Assembly (NCBI GenBank): GCA_016176335.1
Contig: JACOXI010000006.1
Location: 1-64,000, forward strand
From: Candidatus Daviesbacteria bacterium
GTDB lineage: Bacteria; Patescibacteria; Microgenomatia; Daviesbacterales; UBA10151
DNA length: 64,000 nt
Reading direction: 5' to 3'
Shown here piece after piece: positions 1 through 9,241 of this stretch. Position numbers and translations under genes: made by a program. The notes beneath the pieces were generated by a model. It was not told the DNA's origin. It saw nothing but the letters and a program-made list of their open reading frames with translations, and did not search any database. The first letter of the stretch is position 1. Each line of letters opens with the position of its first letter.

Positions 1-662
1 TTGCCCTCATTGTAGGTTCTACCAAAATAAGATATCCCTACTTCAAAAATTTTTAGTCCCTTAATCTTAGAGATCCTAGCCGTTATTTCTGGCTCAAAAC
101 CGAAACGCTTACTCTCTATTTTTTCAGCAAGTTTTCTTATTAGCTCACCTTTAAAAACCTTATATCCTGTTTCCATATCTGTTAAGTTTAAGTTAGTTAG
201 CATATTAGAAAAAGCCGTCAGAAATGAATTAACGACAAAATGCCAAAAATATAGAACCCTATGAGGCCTATTTGAGATAAATCGGGAGCCATATACTACA
301 TCAACGTCATTTTTTAAAAATGGTTCGAGTAAAATAGGATAATCTTCTGGGCTATATTCTAAATCTGCATCTTGTAGTATGACAATATCTCCAGTGGATA
401 TTCGGAAACCATCTCTTACTGCTGCTCCTTTTCCCTCATTTAGCTTTTTAAATAAAGTTTTAAATGAGATATTCTCATATTGTGACTTCAATGCATTAAT
501 ACCTTTCTTGATAGATGCTGGAGTATTATCTGTAGACCCGTCATCAACAATAATAATCTCTTTTTTAAGATTTAAAGAATTAGAAATACAAACTGCCTGT
601 AACGTTTTTACAATAAATTGTTCTTCATTATAAACAGGGATCACGATAGATAAAGTTTTCAT
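1..662 (-). CDS. GT2 polyprenyl-phosphate glycosyltransferase (3' end cut by window edge)
   Basis: A GT-A fold family 2 glycosyltransferase that probably charges a polyprenyl phosphate with a hexose at the inner membrane face, like DPM1-type enzymes. About 220 codons are visible. The sequence shows VIPVYNEE (7-14), DDGSTDN (40-46), LNEGKGAAVRDG (74-85) and the metal-binding DAD (98-100), followed by DMETGYKVFK and FGFEPEITARI, all typical of the dolichyl/undecaprenyl-phosphate subfamily. The C-terminus lies outside the window. An ATGATG leaves two adjacent starts (662 or 665). It is divergent from the membrane transferase at 697. The product could feed the GT-C enzymes next door with lipid-linked sugar, which is inference. 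The exact sugar cannot be read from the sequence. Confidence 0.88.
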   Translation of the reverse strand, partial: MKTLSIVIPVYNEEQFIVKTLQAVCISNSLNLKKEIIIVDDGSTDNTPASIKKGINALKSQYENISFKTLFKKLNEGKGAAVRDGFRISTGDIVILQDADLEYSPEDYPILLEPFLKNDVDVVYGSRFISNRPHRVLYFWHFVVNSFLTAFSNMLTNLNLTDMETGYKVFKGELIRKLAEKIESKRFGFEPEITARISKIKGLKIFEVGISYFGRTYNEG

Positions 663-696
663 CATCTTAAACTCTCTTAAATGTTATCATATATCT

Positions 697-2373
697 ATGA
701 TAATTTTAAAAGATAAGATTGGAAGTTTAATATTTCTTGGATTAATAATACTCTTTGCACTATTAATATACAAAGATCCCTTTTCTCAGAGAACTCTAAT
801 TCCCAATTTTGAACCTTATCCTGATACTTTTAACTATATCACTCCTGCTCTTAATTTAATCCGAGGTAAGGGTCTTAATATGAATAGGGAAGGTAGAGAA
901 TATAAACCAAATGTTCCGCCATTGTACTCATTAAGCTTGATTCCCGCATTTATTATTAAGCAGGATCCACGTATGTCCTATTATACAAATGTTGTTTTAG
1001 CCTTTATTGCTCTAGTTTTCTTTTGGGCAATTTTAAAGAAAATTTCTGATAATAAATTGATTATATACACGATACTGATTTTGTATATTACAAATTATTT
1101 TATATATTGGGTTCCTTCAATAATTCTGGCCGAAAATCTGATACTAACCTTATCATTAGTAGCGATCTATTTTTTGCTCTTAGAAGTATCATTAATTAAT
1201 TCAACTGTTATATCAGTAGTAGCGGTTGGACTTTATGCTACAAAATTTTCCATAATTCCGATTTCGGTTTTATTAACCTTTTTATACCTGATCAGAATTT
1301 GGATTAACAAAACGTCATCCAGTAATAAGTTTAAAATGATAGTGTATTCTATCACTGCTACGGCGCTATTTTATTCGCTTTTGGCAACAGTGGAATGGAT
1401 TACTAAAGGTAATAATATTTTCATTCAAGTTTATGAGCATATTCTACGTATTTATCATAGTATTATTCAAAGTGACATTGGTTCAGATGGTAATGCGACA
1501 AAGCAAATTACCTATTCTTCCTCTTGGTTTGGCATTGAATATATAGAAAAACATTTTCCTAGTTACCTAAGGGTATTACTCGGAAGTCCCGACAGGTTTC
1601 TTTGGGATTTTACGCCACTTGTCCCAAATTTTATAGCAATACCTGCTATGATTGGATTATTTTCAAGTTTACTAATAAAAAATACTCGCCTCATAGCCTT
1701 AATTCTTCTACTCTTAATGTTTGGTTTGATTACTTTTATGTCTACATTCTATTCATTTGATACAAGATATATTTATATCACTATCCCGATACTACTAATT
1801 GGGTTTGGACTATTATTGCGGAATGTCGAAAATAATTTTTTTCGTAAAAAAAAATTATTACTCAACATATTAGTTCTTATTTTTCTTTGTTTATACTTTT
1901 TGACAAATGCTATAAGGATTAAGAGTCAAATTAGTCTAAATTTAAGATATACAGAGACTCCATGGAATTATATTTCGATCTTAAAAATGAATGAGTATTT
2001 TATAGTAGATAAAATTGTTAATGGTAAAAAGCCAGTTTTAATTTCTGCTCTTCCACCCCTTTTAATAGATTATTACTCAAATGGAAACTATACCTTATTG
2101 CCGTTATCTTATGAACAGGAATTTAGAAGGCAGGATGTCCGTGAATTGGTTTGGGGACCGAATGATTATTCAGACTTACCAAAACTATATACAAAATATT
2201 TACTTGAAGGATATGAAGTTTACGTATCTAGGGCAGGATTAGGAAATGAAGGGTATACTAATAATGATTTTAATACAATAGTAGAGAGGTTTGGTACGAA
2301 GCTTGTTTTACCTGGTTGTTATGATCAGTGTAATATCTATAGTGTGAAATTAAAAGACAAAAATGGTAAGTAG
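697..2373 (+). CDS. GT39/ArnT-like integral membrane glycosyltransferase
   Basis: A 558-residue multi-pass protein, probably a GT-C fold transferase using a polyprenyl-phosphate sugar donor on the outer membrane face. A first membrane helix (about 9-27) is followed by an external loop with PDTFNYITPALNLIRGKG and KPNVPPLYSLSL, the place where GT39/PMT_2 proteins carry their acidic catalytic residue. About ten more hydrophobic segments follow, then a soluble C-terminal region of about 130 residues. A TATCAT -10 box (685-690) ends 6 nt before the ATG, so the mRNA may be leaderless. It overlaps the next gene by 11 bp and leads a run of five co-oriented transferase genes. Acceptor and sugar are unknown. 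Confidence 0.72.
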   Translation: MIILKDKIGSLIFLGLIILFALLIYKDPFSQRTLIPNFEPYPDTFNYITPALNLIRGKGLNMNREGREYKPNVPPLYSLSLIPAFIIKQDPRMSYYTNVVLAFIALVFFWAILKKISDNKLIIYTILILYITNYFIYWVPSIILAENLILTLSLVAIYFLLLEVSLINSTVISVVAVGLYATKFSIIPISVLLTFLYLIRIWINKTSSSNKFKMIVYSITATALFYSLLATVEWITKGNNIFIQVYEHILRIYHSIIQSDIGSDGNATKQITYSSSWFGIEYIEKHFPSYLRVLLGSPDRFLWDFTPLVPNFIAIPAMIGLFSSLLIKNTRLIALILLLLMFGLITFMSTFYSFDTRYIYITIPILLIGFGLLLRNVENNFFRKKKLLLNILVLIFLCLYFLTNAIRIKSQISLNLRYTETPWNYISILKMNEYFIVDKIVNGKKPVLISALPPLLIDYYSNGNYTLLPLSYEQEFRRQDVRELVWGPNDYSDLPKLYTKYLLEGYEVYVSRAGLGNEGYTNNDFNTIVERFGTKLVLPGCYDQCNIYSVKLKDKNGK

Positions 2374-3487
2374 TGTTTTCAAGAGAGTTAATCTATTGGT
2401 TATTCTTACTCTTTGGCGCCTAATTTTGTTTACCCCTTTGTTAGTTGGAGCCTATATTCTTTCTTATAATTTGTCTTCGCCTATTTCTTACATATATCAT
2501 TACATCAATAATCCAAACTTATCATTTAATGTTGTTTTTTTATATCCATGGGCCAATTTTGATGGTATGCATTATTTAAATATTGCCCAGCATGGTTATA
2601 CTAATCAAGCTAGATTTTTTCCTTTGTTTCCACTCATTTTAAAAGTCGCCTCTGGTTCCCTAGGTGCAAGTATTATATTAGTTACTGTTATTTTTTTTCT
2701 TGCCATTTACTTTTTTAAAAAACTTATTGCTTTGGATTTCCCAAATAACATAGCAATACAAAGTTTGATATATCTTTTACTTTTTCCAACATCTTTTTTC
2801 TTTGTTTCTATTTATTCCGAAAGCTTTTTTTTATTGCTTTCAATTCTTGCATTTTATTTTGCAAGGAAGAGAAGGTGGTTTCTATCAATTATTTGCGCAA
2901 TGCTCCTTATGACTACCAGGTTTGTGGGAATTGCGATTTTGCCTGCCTTATTGTATGAATTTGCAACCAACGAGAAAATAAAACTTAAAAAGCTAGCGCT
3001 TTTTCTAATTGCCCCTTTGGGGTTAATAGCATACTCACTATTTAATTATTACAAATGGCATAATTTTTTATATTTTATTCAAGCACAGGGAGAGTTGGGA
3101 AATAATAGGACTGTGACAGAGATAGTACTTTTCCCTCAAACTATTTTCCGGTATATTAAAATTTTATTTACAGCATCTATAAATTATGAGTGGATGATTG
3201 CTTTGTTAGAGTTAGTATCATTTATATTTGCAGCGTTTCTGCTTTATTTTACTTGGAAGAAAAAAATAAGGGTAAGTTATTTAATATTTGCTGTAATAAA
3301 CTTTGCAATAATCGTGTCAACAGGTACTTTTTCTGGATTGCCTCGATACGTGCTGACAATGTTTCCAATTTTTATAGCCCTAGCCTTAATAAAGAATAAA
3401 TTATTCAAATTCGTCCATATTATTATTTCACCCATTCTTCTTTTTATAGTACTAATGCTATTTTCAAGGGGGTATTTTGTAGCATGA
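2363..3487 (+). CDS. PIG-V-like membrane mannosyltransferase
   Basis: A 374-residue multi-pass protein related to the PIG-V/GPI mannosyltransferase II family of GT-C enzymes. The diagnostic luminal-loop pattern is visible at about residues 64-95: PWANFDGMHYLNIAQHGY, then RFFPLFPLILK, with the Asp of FDG the probable catalytic base. SESFFLLLSILAFYFARKRR and TTRFVGIAILPALL also match the family. A close relative lies at 59571-60608. It overlaps its upstream neighbour by 11 bp and its downstream neighbour by 4 bp, so the genes are probably translationally coupled. In bacteria such proteins likely transfer mannose or a similar hexose from a polyprenyl-phosphate donor. The true sugar is not readable here. 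Confidence 0.75.
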   Translation: MVSSVFKRVNLLVILTLWRLILFTPLLVGAYILSYNLSSPISYIYHYINNPNLSFNVVFLYPWANFDGMHYLNIAQHGYTNQARFFPLFPLILKVASGSLGASIILVTVIFFLAIYFFKKLIALDFPNNIAIQSLIYLLLFPTSFFFVSIYSESFFLLLSILAFYFARKRRWFLSIICAMLLMTTRFVGIAILPALLYEFATNEKIKLKKLALFLIAPLGLIAYSLFNYYKWHNFLYFIQAQGELGNNRTVTEIVLFPQTIFRYIKILFTASINYEWMIALLELVSFIFAAFLLYFTWKKKIRVSYLIFAVINFAIIVSTGTFSGLPRYVLTMFPIFIALALIKNKLFKFVHIIISPILLFIVLMLFSRGYFVA

Positions 3488-4872
3488 TTCTTTTAATTTT
3501 AAGTTTGGCTATAATTTTGCGAATAATTAATTTAAACCAAAGCCTTTGGTGGGATGAGGCTATTAATATAGTTTATGCAAAATCAAATGATTTTTGGTGG
3601 TTTGTCACCAAATATCCAATAGGTGATTTTCACCCCCCTGGATATTTTGCAATTCTTTGGCTTTGGGGTCATTTATCGGGTTTTTCTGAAATTAGTTCTA
3701 GGGTACCATCCGTTATTTTTGGGATATTAACAGTATTTCTGACATACTTAATAGGTAAAAAATTATTTTCTAAGAAAACAGGACTGATTGCTGCTCTATT
3801 CATGTCTTTAGCTCCTCTTCATATTTATTATTCACAAGAAGCAAGAATGTATTCATTTGCAGCTCTTGCTGTAGTCTTTTCAATGTATAGTTTGATTCGG
3901 CTGGTTAGTAATCAAAGATATGGATTAGTAATGTATGTTTTATCAACTACTCTTGTTTTATACTCCGATTATTTGGCCTATTTTATTATTCCCGCCCAAT
4001 TTTTTTGGGTATTTATTTATCATAAAAAGTTTCTAAAAAAGATCTTTTTATCAGGAGCTTTATTTATACTTTTTTGGTCTCCCTGGTTGTTGGTTTTTCC
4101 CCAACAATTGGCCGGCGGACAAGCCACTGCCGGGTTGATAGAAGGATGGAGGAATACAGTAGGAGGAGCGGGAATTAGAGAGTTCTTGCTCTTGCCGGTA
4201 AAAATTATTACAGGCAGAATTAGTTTTTATAACAATGCTTTGTACCTGCTTTTGTTTGTTATCTTACTTACCCCGTTCATGATTGCTTTACAAAAAGTCA
4301 TCAGAGAAAAAATAAGTTCTAAGACAAGTTTATTTTGGCTGTGGTTAACAATCCCGCCTGTTTTAACTTTTTTTATTTCATTTTTTATTCCGGTTTTCTC
4401 TTACTTCAGATTTATTTTTATATTGCCTGCTTTTTATATATTAACTGCTCTCGGTGTGGAAAAATTTAATGCTAAAATATCCAAAGTGTTAGTAGTGCTG
4501 ATAGTAATGTCGGGATTGACAGCCAGTTCTATTTATCTTTTTATTGATAACTTTCATAGGGAAGACTGGAGAGGGGCGATTCATTTCATTTCAAAAAATT
4601 TGGATGATCAAACACTGGTTATTTTTGAGAATAATGAAATTCCAGCACCAGCAAGATATTACAGCAATGATTTAACAAAATTTGAGCCAGGTTTAGGTGG
4701 AGATATAACGAATAAGCTATCTCATTCACAAAGAGTTTATTTTTTTGAGTACTTAGGAGATATTTATGATCCGAAAAGATTAGTTACACCAAAACTCAAA
4801 AATCTAAATTTTATTAACATAAAGACTTATAATTTTAGAGGTGTGGGGTTTATCAGGCTTTATGAAAAATAA
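3484..4872 (+). CDS. GT39/PMT_2-like membrane glycosyltransferase
   Basis: A 462-residue GT-C type protein. After the first helix comes NQSLWWDEAINIVYAK (about 16-31), whose WDE is the acidic catalytic motif of PMT_2/ArnT-like enzymes, then FHPPGYFAILWLW (about 48-60) and SSRVPSVIFGILTVFLTYLIGKKLF, a very typical signature. HIYYSQEARMYSF (about 115-127) is also family-standard. About eleven hydrophobic segments precede a short soluble tail. It starts on an ATGA that overlaps the preceding stop. This is the clearest PMT_2 member of the cluster. It probably moves a sugar from a polyprenyl phosphate to a lipid or protein acceptor outside the cytoplasm; the acceptor is unknown. Confidence 0.8.
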   Translation: MILLILSLAIILRIINLNQSLWWDEAINIVYAKSNDFWWFVTKYPIGDFHPPGYFAILWLWGHLSGFSEISSRVPSVIFGILTVFLTYLIGKKLFSKKTGLIAALFMSLAPLHIYYSQEARMYSFAALAVVFSMYSLIRLVSNQRYGLVMYVLSTTLVLYSDYLAYFIIPAQFFWVFIYHKKFLKKIFLSGALFILFWSPWLLVFPQQLAGGQATAGLIEGWRNTVGGAGIREFLLLPVKIITGRISFYNNALYLLLFVILLTPFMIALQKVIREKISSKTSLFWLWLTIPPVLTFFISFFIPVFSYFRFIFILPAFYILTALGVEKFNAKISKVLVVLIVMSGLTASSIYLFIDNFHREDWRGAIHFISKNLDDQTLVIFENNEIPAPARYYSNDLTKFEPGLGGDITNKLSHSQRVYFFEYLGDIYDPKRLVTPKLKNLNFINIKTYNFRGVGFIRLYEK

Positions 4873-6397
4873 ACCGTTGGACTATTTTTCTTCGAAAAAG
4901 AACTATCTTATATTGCTACCAATTTTTGTATTAGCTTTGGTACTGCGTTTTCTTTATTTCCCCCAAAATGTTTATTTTGGTTTTGATCAGGCCAGAGATG
5001 CTTATGCAGTAGCAGAGATTATTAATGGTCATTTTAAAATTACGGGACCGCCTACAGCCACGCCAGTTTTCAATCATGGAGTTTTATACTATTATCTTTT
5101 TACCCCATTTTATTTTATTTGGGGAGGGGATCCTTCCGCAGTTTCGGCATTCCTAAGAATTGTAAATGCAATTGGAGTATTCTTAGTATTTGTAGTAGCT
5201 TATCCAATGTTTGGAGCAAGAATTGCAACTTTGGCAGCTTTTCTGTTTGCAATATCTTATGAGCAGACCCAATTTTCTCTTTTTCTTAATCATCCTTCCT
5301 TAGCAGTAATTTCAGTTCTGTTTTTTTATTTAGGTTTATCAACTTGGATTTTTAGAAAAAAAATTTGGGGATTATTACTGGCAGCTTTTGGATTAGGTCT
5401 TTCTATACAATTTGAGTTTGTAGAGATTCAACTAATTCCTGTTTTTGTCTCATTCTTGATTGTATTTAGAAAATATCTTCCAAAGCCTTCTTTTAAAAAT
5501 ATAAGTTTTGCTTTATTATTTTTTCTTTTGCCTGTTTCCACCTATATTGCCTCGGAAGTAAAAAATGATTTTATAACTTTAAAACAGATACCCCGGTTGC
5601 TGTTCCAGAATCCACAAACGGTAGGTGGTTTGTCTACCCTCTTGACAATTGTAAATCGTCATTTTCAAGATAATCTTGCTGCAAATTCAGTTATTGCCTT
5701 AACACTAGGAGTAATTTTTCTCGTTGTAGTTTCTAAATTAATTACGAAAGATAAATTTAGATCTCAAATGACTTTTTTAGTACTTTGGTTTTTCGGTGGC
5801 CTTTTAATTTATTTTATGACAGATAATGATGGATACTTCTATAATACTGGTACATCTATTTCCCTATTAATTTTCACAGCATTCATATTTTCTAAATTGT
5901 ATTCTAAAAGCAAAATTTTAGTTTTTTCTTTTTTAATATTTATCTTAGTTTCCAATGTTAGTTTGATTGTAAAAAATAATCCCATGGGTCCCAACCAAAA
6001 AATCAATCCTCAAATAGGACTTCTTTTAAAAGATGAAAAGAGAATAGTTGATTTCATATACCAGAAAGCAGAAGGGGAAAAATTTGCAGTTAATGCACTT
6101 ACCATGCCCTACAATGTTAATACCACTTGGAGCTATTTATTTGAATGGTATGGCGCTAAAAGGTATGGGTATATCCCAATATGGGGTGGTGACGCGGCAG
6201 CAGGATATCCTGGAAATTTAAAAGTTGAGATAGCCAGAAGCAGATTAACGGATAAGAGGTTTTTAATTATAGAACCGTTGGAGGGTATACCTACATATCT
6301 TGTTGATCAATTTATAGTTAACGAAGCAAAGTATACAAATATAATAGATAAAAAACGGATAGGAACAATGGAAGTTTGGGTACAGCAACCAAAATGA
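4862..6397 (+). CDS. GT39-like membrane glycosyltransferase
   Basis: A GT-C fold membrane protein of 511 residues from the chosen start. The loop after the first helix reads FGFDQARDAYAVAEII, with an acidic residue in the usual position, followed by GPPTATPVFNHGVLYYYLFTPFYF, the substrate-loop pattern shared with the two following genes. About ten hydrophobic segments precede a soluble tail. ATG 4862 is preferred over an upstream in-frame GTG (4841) because it begins MKNKPL and overlaps the previous stop by only 11 bp. The gene belongs to the 697-7950 run and ends on an ATGA overlap. Substrate unknown. Confidence 0.7.
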   Translation: MKNKPLDYFSSKKNYLILLPIFVLALVLRFLYFPQNVYFGFDQARDAYAVAEIINGHFKITGPPTATPVFNHGVLYYYLFTPFYFIWGGDPSAVSAFLRIVNAIGVFLVFVVAYPMFGARIATLAAFLFAISYEQTQFSLFLNHPSLAVISVLFFYLGLSTWIFRKKIWGLLLAAFGLGLSIQFEFVEIQLIPVFVSFLIVFRKYLPKPSFKNISFALLFFLLPVSTYIASEVKNDFITLKQIPRLLFQNPQTVGGLSTLLTIVNRHFQDNLAANSVIALTLGVIFLVVVSKLITKDKFRSQMTFLVLWFFGGLLIYFMTDNDGYFYNTGTSISLLIFTAFIFSKLYSKSKILVFSFLIFILVSNVSLIVKNNPMGPNQKINPQIGLLLKDEKRIVDFIYQKAEGEKFAVNALTMPYNVNTTWSYLFEWYGAKRYGYIPIWGGDAAAGYPGNLKVEIARSRLTDKRFLIIEPLEGIPTYLVDQFIVNEAKYTNIIDKKRIGTMEVWVQQPK

Positions 6398-7950
6398 ATA
6401 AGTTAAAATATGTCATCTTACCCTTAATTATCCTTAATATTCTGCTGGCTTCCAGATGGATCCTTGATGGAAATATTTTCTTTCATACAGATATTGCCAG
6501 GGATTTTCTTTTAATGGAAGACATAGTTGATAATAAACACTTAACGCTGATAGGTCCCAGATCAGGTGCAATACCCGGTTTATTCCACGGACCCTTATGG
6601 CTCTATTTGAATATTCCAGCCTTTTTAATAGGAAATGGAAATCCTGTTTTTGTTGGTTGGTTTTGGGTAGTTCTTTACATTTTGAGTCTATTTATTATTT
6701 ACTATGTCGGGAAAAAAATGTTTGGTGCAGAGAAGGGGATATTTAGTGCGCTTCTTTTATCCTCCGTGACAATTTTATATGTCAGATCCTTATTTAATCC
6801 ATATGGAGCTCTGCTTTTATCCCCATTATATTTTTATACTTTTGTTCAATATTTAAGAAGCAAAAAGATGAAAACTCTAATATTATCACTATTTTTGCTG
6901 GGGTTAATTATTCAGTTCCAAATGGCTTTTGGTATACCAATTTTGGTTTTGACTTCTTTTTATCTCATCTATGATCTTTATAAAAACAAAAAGCTTTCTC
7001 ACTTGGTTGCATTATTTGTACTGATAGTCCCACTCTCAAGTTTTTTATTATTTGATTTAAGGAATAATTTTCTTCAGCTAAATTCGATTGCTAATTACCT
7101 TTGGGGTAGTCAAACTCATGGTAAATTAGATTTAAATCTCACTCAGGTAATGGCTATGAGGGTGAGAGAATCAGTAACCGATGGGTTAGGGATTATTACC
7201 CAAAATAATATTTATATTACAGTATTGTTACTGCTTTCCATAATATTTGTAATTTTTCATATTTTAAGACAAAAAGATCAAAAAAACAGATTAGTTTATT
7301 TCTTATTTAGTTATTTCTATTTAGGTTTTTGGCTCATGACAACCCTTTTTAAGGGGCCGGTTTGGAATTATTATTACATACCGTTTATACCTTTATTAAT
7401 CCTTATGATTGTTTCACTGAAAAGGGAAATGAATAAATTTATTTTTTACACAATTTTTATTCTAATTTATGTCTTAAACTTACAAAATGGGTTAAAGGAC
7501 ATGAGTACTTATAATCCAAATCCTTTAGAACAAGATGTCAGTACCTGGAAGTTTAATAAACTGGTGGCAGACAAAGTTTTTGCAGGTGAAGAGAAAGAGT
7601 TCGGGTATTTTATTTTTACTCCTGATTTATACGGTTATTCTCCAAGATACGCTTTGGATTTTTATCAAAAAAGAACGAAGGATAAAAAAGCATATCCTTA
7701 CCAAAAAAAGGGGATTACCTATTTGATTATTGCTCCCCCGCCGGAGTATGGAAAAGACCCAAATAGCATTTGGTATCAAAGAAATACTAACAGTAAACTT
7801 TGGAAAAATAATGATATTAGGATAGCTGGGGACCCTGTATCTAAAGTGTCATTTAAAAATGGTTTTGAGATAGAGAAGTATTATCTATCAAGTGAGGAAA
7901 TAAAAGTAGAATCCAACCCCTACCTTATTAAGGATATATTTTTCAGATAA
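6394..7950 (+). CDS. GT39-like membrane glycosyltransferase
   Basis: A 518-residue GT-C type protein. The first loop carries FFHTDIARDFLLMEDIV and GPRSGAIPGLFHGPLWLY, parallel to the preceding gene (DQARDAY, then GPPTATPVFNHGVLYY). The two are therefore probably diverged paralogues. About ten hydrophobic segments are followed by a soluble tail of about 140 residues. ATG 6394 is chosen because ATGA couples it to the previous stop; an in-frame TTG at 6376 is possible but less likely. It ends 12 bp from the 3' end of the convergent gene at 7963. Probable polyprenyl-phosphate-sugar-dependent transferase; substrate not inferable. Confidence 0.68.
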   Translation: MNKLKYVILPLIILNILLASRWILDGNIFFHTDIARDFLLMEDIVDNKHLTLIGPRSGAIPGLFHGPLWLYLNIPAFLIGNGNPVFVGWFWVVLYILSLFIIYYVGKKMFGAEKGIFSALLLSSVTILYVRSLFNPYGALLLSPLYFYTFVQYLRSKKMKTLILSLFLLGLIIQFQMAFGIPILVLTSFYLIYDLYKNKKLSHLVALFVLIVPLSSFLLFDLRNNFLQLNSIANYLWGSQTHGKLDLNLTQVMAMRVRESVTDGLGIITQNNIYITVLLLLSIIFVIFHILRQKDQKNRLVYFLFSYFYLGFWLMTTLFKGPVWNYYYIPFIPLLILMIVSLKREMNKFIFYTIFILIYVLNLQNGLKDMSTYNPNPLEQDVSTWKFNKLVADKVFAGEEKEFGYFIFTPDLYGYSPRYALDFYQKRTKDKKAYPYQKKGITYLIIAPPPEYGKDPNSIWYQRNTNSKLWKNNDIRIAGDPVSKVSFKNGFEIEKYYLSSEEIKVESNPYLIKDIFFR

Positions 7951-7962
7951 TTATATTTTGAA

Positions 7963-9195
7963 TCAATCTCTTTTTAAAAGATAAAGGGTATAGTAGCCAT
8001 TAATCGGCCACTGTCCGATTATAGATGAGGGTTTGAAAGTATTTACCTCATAAGCCAGGTTGTTCATAAAATTAGCATCAGCATTTACAACATACAGGAA
8101 TTTATTAGCACGATAATTGTCAAAATCAATGTTGTTAGAGTCTCTTTTTAGAAAATATTTTTGTACTGTAGCTAGTGTATCGTACGACAGATTAACTATA
8201 TTAAAATTACTCAAGTTCTGTTCCTTTATGATTTTATAAACTTTTTCTTCATTTAGATAATTCCAGTTTTTAACCATTCTAAAACTTTGAGAAGGCTTAG
8301 GAATATACGATATTAAAGACCAAAGAAAAAGAATTATAAAAAGAGTGAGAAGAAACACTATCTTCAATCTATTAAAAAAAGAAAAAAGAGTCACAAATAA
8401 AAACATTGATAAGCTTAAATAGTAATGGGGAGCTTCGCCTAAATTAATTGACTTGCTAGTTCTTGGATTATTAAAATAAAGAATAAGAGTTTGAATGTTG
8501 TAAAAATTATTACGAATTTCAAATAAAATTAAGGGAAAAAATCCAATTAAAAACCCAAAAATTGTAATAATCAGAAAAGAATATTTAATTTTTAAGACAA
8601 AAAAGAAATAAATTAATAACCCTATTATTATAATTATAAATTGATAGTGGAATTGGAGCAGAAAACCCATAAAGATAGAGATGAGCAAAAGGTTAAGCTT
8701 GTTTTTGTTACGTTTAAATAACCCCATCAGTAAAATAAGAATAGGTGAAAGGCTTAGTTGAAAATTAGGATTCCATAAGAATCTTGTATAATTGATGTAG
8801 TAGGGGAGTAGAGAATAAAGAATAATCAATACAAGTGCAACCCTTTTATTTAAGAGTAATTTTACTCCATAATATAAAGGTAAAATCATAACCGCAGAAA
8901 AAATCATAAAAAAATATGAAGCGGTTAGGGGATCAAAATTACCTAACTTTAAAAATAGAAGTTGAAAATAATAGACTGCGGGTCCTTGAAATATTTGTCT
9001 ACCTTCAAAGTTAATTGAGATTGTAGGGCCAAGTAATCTGATAAACTTTTCTCTATCAATAATTAGTGCTTCTATGGAGAAAAGTGCTGGATCGTGGGAG
9101 AAATTTACAAACAAAGGGAAATGTATACTTCTTATAAGAATAAATAAGATTATGAAAACAATCAGCAGTATTATTTCATTGAGTAGTTTTCTCAT
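7963..9195 (-). CDS. GT39-like membrane glycosyltransferase on the opposite strand
   Basis: A 410-residue multi-pass protein of the same broad GT-C group. The external loop has FSHDPALFSIEALII and GPTISINFEGRQIFQGPAVYYFQLLFL, following the acidic-residue then aromatic-loop layout of the neighbours. About ten hydrophobic stretches follow, and the soluble tail is shorter than in the paralogues. It is unusually rich in Ile, Phe, Asn and Lys. It is the only minus-strand gene between 697 and 46792 and is divergent from the gene at 9242, with a 46-bp AT-rich shared promoter region. This orientation break could mark insertion or inversion, but no repeats are visible at its ends. Confidence 0.62.
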   Translation of the reverse strand: MRKLLNEIILLIVFIILFILIRSIHFPLFVNFSHDPALFSIEALIIDREKFIRLLGPTISINFEGRQIFQGPAVYYFQLLFLKLGNFDPLTASYFFMIFSAVMILPLYYGVKLLLNKRVALVLIILYSLLPYYINYTRFLWNPNFQLSLSPILILLMGLFKRNKNKLNLLLISIFMGFLLQFHYQFIIIIIGLLIYFFFVLKIKYSFLIITIFGFLIGFFPLILFEIRNNFYNIQTLILYFNNPRTSKSINLGEAPHYYLSLSMFLFVTLFSFFNRLKIVFLLTLFIILFLWSLISYIPKPSQSFRMVKNWNYLNEEKVYKIIKEQNLSNFNIVNLSYDTLATVQKYFLKRDSNNIDFDNYRANKFLYVVNADANFMNNLAYEVNTFKPSSIIGQWPINGYYTLYLLKRD

Positions 9196-9241
9196 TTAAA
9201 ATATATGATAGCATTAATTTAAATAGTAGAAAGTTAAGTTA